Source: Bellilinea sp. (GTDB taxonomy: Bacteria > Chloroflexota > Anaerolineae > Anaerolineales > Anaerolineaceae). Taken from it: a DNA stretch of 64,000 nucleotides. Both the position numbers and the translations under genes were made by a program. Shown here piece by piece: positions 62,022-64,000 of the stretch (position 1 is its first letter; each line of letters begins with the position of its first letter). The notes beneath the pieces were generated by a model that was not told the origin of the DNA, made no database searches, and worked only from the letters and a program-made list of their open reading frames with translations. Location of the stretch: NCBI GenBank assembly GCA_026003615.1, contig BPHQ01000002.1, positions 310,001 to 374,000 of the forward strand, written 5' to 3'.

Positions 62022-62762
62022 ATGAGCCTGCCATACTCAACTGTTGATCCTCACAACCCCATTCCGTTGTACTATCAAATTTATCTAGACTTGCGCCGCA
62101 TGATTCAACGCGGCATACTCAAACCTGGCAGTATGCTCCCCCCCGAACTAGAGATTTGCCAGGCTTATAACGTTGGCCGACAGACTGTTCGTCAGGCAAT
62201 TGGCCGATTGGTGGATGAAAATCTGGTAGAACGTTACCCGGGTAAAGGCACCTTTGTCCGGGACATTCCCAGTATTCAGTTTTTCCTCGATCGCAGTTTC
62301 AGCCAGCAAATGCGCGAAATGGGACGGGTGCCTTCGTCTAAAGTCTTGCGTTGTGAACCTTCAACTGTCACGATGGAAAATGTCCCCGTATTGGAAAAAG
62401 TCAAAGGTGCACCATGCGTGATTTTAGAACGATTACGATACGGGGATAATGAATTAATCTGCCACCAAATTTCAATCATCCTGACCGAACGATGCCCCGG
62501 CATAGAAAAGGTGGATTTCACCAACCAATCCCTCTTTGAAGTGCTCACCAATCGCTTTGCTTTAATGATCAAACGCATGGATATCGTCGTGCGCGCTGTG
62601 GCTGCCGATGGCTATCGGGCTGACCTGCTGGAAGTTGAAGAATGTGCACCCTTGTTGTACGTCGGCACAGCCACTTATGTTGAAGAAGGCGATTTAATTG
62701 AATATTCCACCAGCTATTACCGCGCCGACCGGTACGAGTATAGCATCACTCAAATTCGTTGA
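62022..62762 (+). CDS. GntR-family (HutC/UTRA) transcriptional regulator
   Basis: A 246-residue regulator. Residues about 10-75 form the GntR winged helix ('IPLYYQIYLDLRRMIQRGILKPGSMLPPELEICQAYNVGRQTVRQAIGRLVDENLVERYPGKGTFV'), and the rest is a UTRA ligand domain ('LERLRYGDNELICHQISIIL', 'LYVGTATYVEEGDLIEYSTSYYRADRYEYSI'). UTRA domains bind sugars or related effectors. It probably binds the two AATGTACGNACATT sites upstream. The ATG at 62022 has AAAGGA upstream and is preferred to an ATG at 62001. Confidence 0.92.
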   Translation: MSLPYSTVDPHNPIPLYYQIYLDLRRMIQRGILKPGSMLPPELEICQAYNVGRQTVRQAIGRLVDENLVERYPGKGTFVRDIPSIQFFLDRSFSQQMREMGRVPSSKVLRCEPSTVTMENVPVLEKVKGAPCVILERLRYGDNELICHQISIILTERCPGIEKVDFTNQSLFEVLTNRFALMIKRMDIVVRAVAADGYRADLLEVEECAPLLYVGTATYVEEGDLIEYSTSYYRADRYEYSITQIR

Positions 62763-62781
62763 ACGATCTTGCAGAGGAGCC

Positions 62782-63561
62782 ATGCAGACCAATGCCTCCA
62801 TTGAATATCTCAAGAAAGCGCAGGATATCCTGACCCGTATTCAACAGACCCAGTTGGAAAACATTGAAAAAGCAGCAGAACAATGCGCTCAAACCATCGC
62901 GGGAGACGGGCTGGTGCATATGTTTGGCAGCGGACATTCGCGCATTTTTGTCGAAGAAATGTTCCCCCGCCACGGCAGTTTTCCCGGTTTTCACCCCATC
63001 GTGGAATTATCCCTCACCTTCCACAATCTTGTGGTCGGCTCCAACGGCCAGCGGCAAGCCATGTTTTTGGAACACGTGGAAGGGCTGGGGCAAATCATTC
63101 TGAGGAACTTCGTTTTCTCGCCCCCCGACTGCTTCCTGATCTTCTCCAACAGCGGCGTCAATGAAGTCATTATTGATGTGGCGCTGGAATCAAAACGGTT
63201 GAACATGCCGGTCATTGCTGTCGTCTCGGTGGAGCATTGTCAGGCCAGCCCGGCGCTCCACTCCAGTGGTAAAAAGTTGACTGACATTGCCGATATCGTC
63301 ATTGATAACTGCACACCAGCAGGGGATGCCCTGGTTCGAGTCGAAGGATTGGGGGACCCGGTCGGCCCCGGTTCCACCATTGGCGCCGCCGCCATCACCA
63401 ATGCGCTAAAGTGCCGCATTGCCGAGAAGCTGACCGCCATGGGCAAACCACCCATTGTGCTGACCAGCAGCTACTTCCTTGGACGCGAGGAATCGAAAAA
63501 ACGGTTTGATGCCTGTTACGACGACTACCGCGCCCGCGTGCGCCGTGTATATGGGTGCTGA
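62782..63561 (+). CDS. SIS-domain protein (UPF0309-like)
   Basis: A 259-residue phosphosugar-binding protein. 'IAGDGLVHMFGSGHSRIFVEEMFPRHGSFPGFHPI' and 'DCFLIFSNSGVNEVIIDVALESKRLNMPVIAVVS' are the SIS strands with the Ser/Thr-rich phosphate loop ('SNSG'); 'GDPVGPGSTIGAAAITNALKCRIAE' is typical of UPF0309. It may be a phosphosugar isomerase or deaminase of the pathway. GAGGAG precedes the ATG at 62782; 28 earlier codons overlap the regulator gene and are dismissed. Confidence 0.87.
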   Translation: MQTNASIEYLKKAQDILTRIQQTQLENIEKAAEQCAQTIAGDGLVHMFGSGHSRIFVEEMFPRHGSFPGFHPIVELSLTFHNLVVGSNGQRQAMFLEHVEGLGQIILRNFVFSPPDCFLIFSNSGVNEVIIDVALESKRLNMPVIAVVSVEHCQASPALHSSGKKLTDIADIVIDNCTPAGDALVRVEGLGDPVGPGSTIGAAAITNALKCRIAEKLTAMGKPPIVLTSSYFLGREESKKRFDACYDDYRARVRRVYGC

Positions 63562-63563
63562 CC

Positions 63564-64000
63564 ATGCAATTGAAGGATAAAGTTGCCATAATCACAGGGG
63601 CAGGCAGCGGCATCGGTGCAGCCATCGCACGCCAATTTTCTCAAGAAGGTGCAACGGTTGTATTATGGGATATTGACCTGAACGCTGCCGAAGAAATTCG
63701 TCAAACCTGCTCTTTTCCCTTAACCGCAGTCCCCATGCAGGTGGATGTCACCCGCCCCGATCAAGTTGAGGAAGCAACTTTACGGGTTGTCCACCAATTT
63801 CAACACCTGGATGTGCTGGTCAATGTTGCCGGTGGCTCTGGCAGAAGATGGGGGGATGGACCTGTAGATTCGTGTTCGCTGGAAGGCTGGCATAAAACCC
63901 TTGATTTGAATTTGAACAGCGTGTTCTACTGCTGTAAATTCGCCATCCAGGCAATGCTCCCCCAGCGAAAAGGAGCCGTGGTGGTCATCTCTTCGGTTTT
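63564..64000 (+). CDS. Short-chain dehydrogenase/reductase (partial, cut by window end)
   Basis: The reading frame opens at the ATG at 63564, two bases after the SIS-gene stop, and runs off the window after 145 codons. It shows the SDR cofactor motif 'ITGAGSGIGAAIARQF', the adenine-binding Asp in 'MQVDVTRPDQVE', the structural 'VNVAGGSG' and the start of the active-site strand 'VVVISSV'. The catalytic Tyr-xxx-Lys lies beyond the edge. It is probably an NAD(P)-dependent sugar or polyol dehydrogenase of the same operon. Confidence 0.88.
   Translation, partial: MQLKDKVAIITGAGSGIGAAIARQFSQEGATVVLWDIDLNAAEEIRQTCSFPLTAVPMQVDVTRPDQVEEATLRVVHQFQHLDVLVNVAGGSGRRWGDGPVDSCSLEGWHKTLDLNLNSVFYCCKFAIQAMLPQRKGAVVVISSV

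Noticed and set aside
1-64000. CRISPR arrays, rRNA operons or a replication origin
   Set aside because: No regularly spaced repeat-spacer array, rRNA sequence, dnaA gene or DnaA-box cluster was seen.

Overview
The window looks like a chromosomal segment of an Anaerolineae-type member of the Chloroflexota. This is inferred from gene content, not from a marker gene: an archaeal-type PEP carboxylase, a TIGR03663-type membrane glycosyltransferase fused to NHL repeats, a membrane-anchored LuxR/Kelch regulator, BMP-type and ribose-type ABC importers, an ADP-forming acyl-CoA synthetase and a divergent family B DNA polymerase cassette. There is no rRNA, CRISPR array, prophage or plasmid backbone. One IS982-family insertion sequence and two tRNA genes (Gly-UCC, Met/Ile2-CAU) are present.

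Layout. 1-1690: a PPOX-class flavin/F420 protein and an IS982-like element. 1750-5545: a sulfur-relay operon (PocR-domain regulator, sulfide:quinone reductase-like flavoprotein, DUF1641 protein, TusE/DsrC-like protein, DsrE2) closed by a terminator. 5560-28830: mostly housekeeping and cell-envelope genes (PEP carboxylase, GDSL lipoprotein, two MFS transporters, phosphatases, GT-C/NHL protein, NagA, ClpC, Gmd, trehalose synthase, transglycosylase, M32 carboxypeptidase). 28900-30415: tRNA-Gly and the LuxR-TM-Kelch regulator. 30640-39610: a nucleobase-type uptake and catabolism operon (BMP binding protein, ATPase, two permeases, two-subunit molybdenum hydroxylase, cytosine-deaminase-like amidohydrolase), followed by a convergent chemoreceptor. 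42160-44890: an OsmC-family gene with an in-frame TGA, and an ADP-forming acyl-CoA synthetase. 44890-47835: a three-gene cassette of divergent PolB, a small coiled-coil protein and a RecA-like protein without a P-loop. 48030-48245: tRNA-CAU followed by decayed tandem copies of its 3' end. 48326-64000: a large sugar or cyclitol catabolic region (ROK kinase, TIM-barrel isomerase, three Gfo/Idh/MocA dehydrogenases, DeoC, ribose-type ABC importer, ROK regulator; then divergently a UroD-like protein, GntR regulator, SIS protein and an SDR cut by the window edge).

The strongest unexpected signal is the OsmC gene at 42162-42662. Its TGA lies where the family has its catalytic cysteine, and it is followed at the right distance by a two-tier hairpin with a bacterial SECIS-like apical loop, so it is most simply read as a selenoprotein that conventional gene calling splits in two. 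Other notable signals are the PolB/RecA-like/coiled-coil cassette with altered catalytic motifs; a shared GAAAGGAGGTG leader element 83-84 nt upstream of both ABC binding-protein genes, resembling STAB-SD mRNA stabilisers; paired GntR-type operators on divergent promoters; and three helically phased repeats in front of the ROK regulator.
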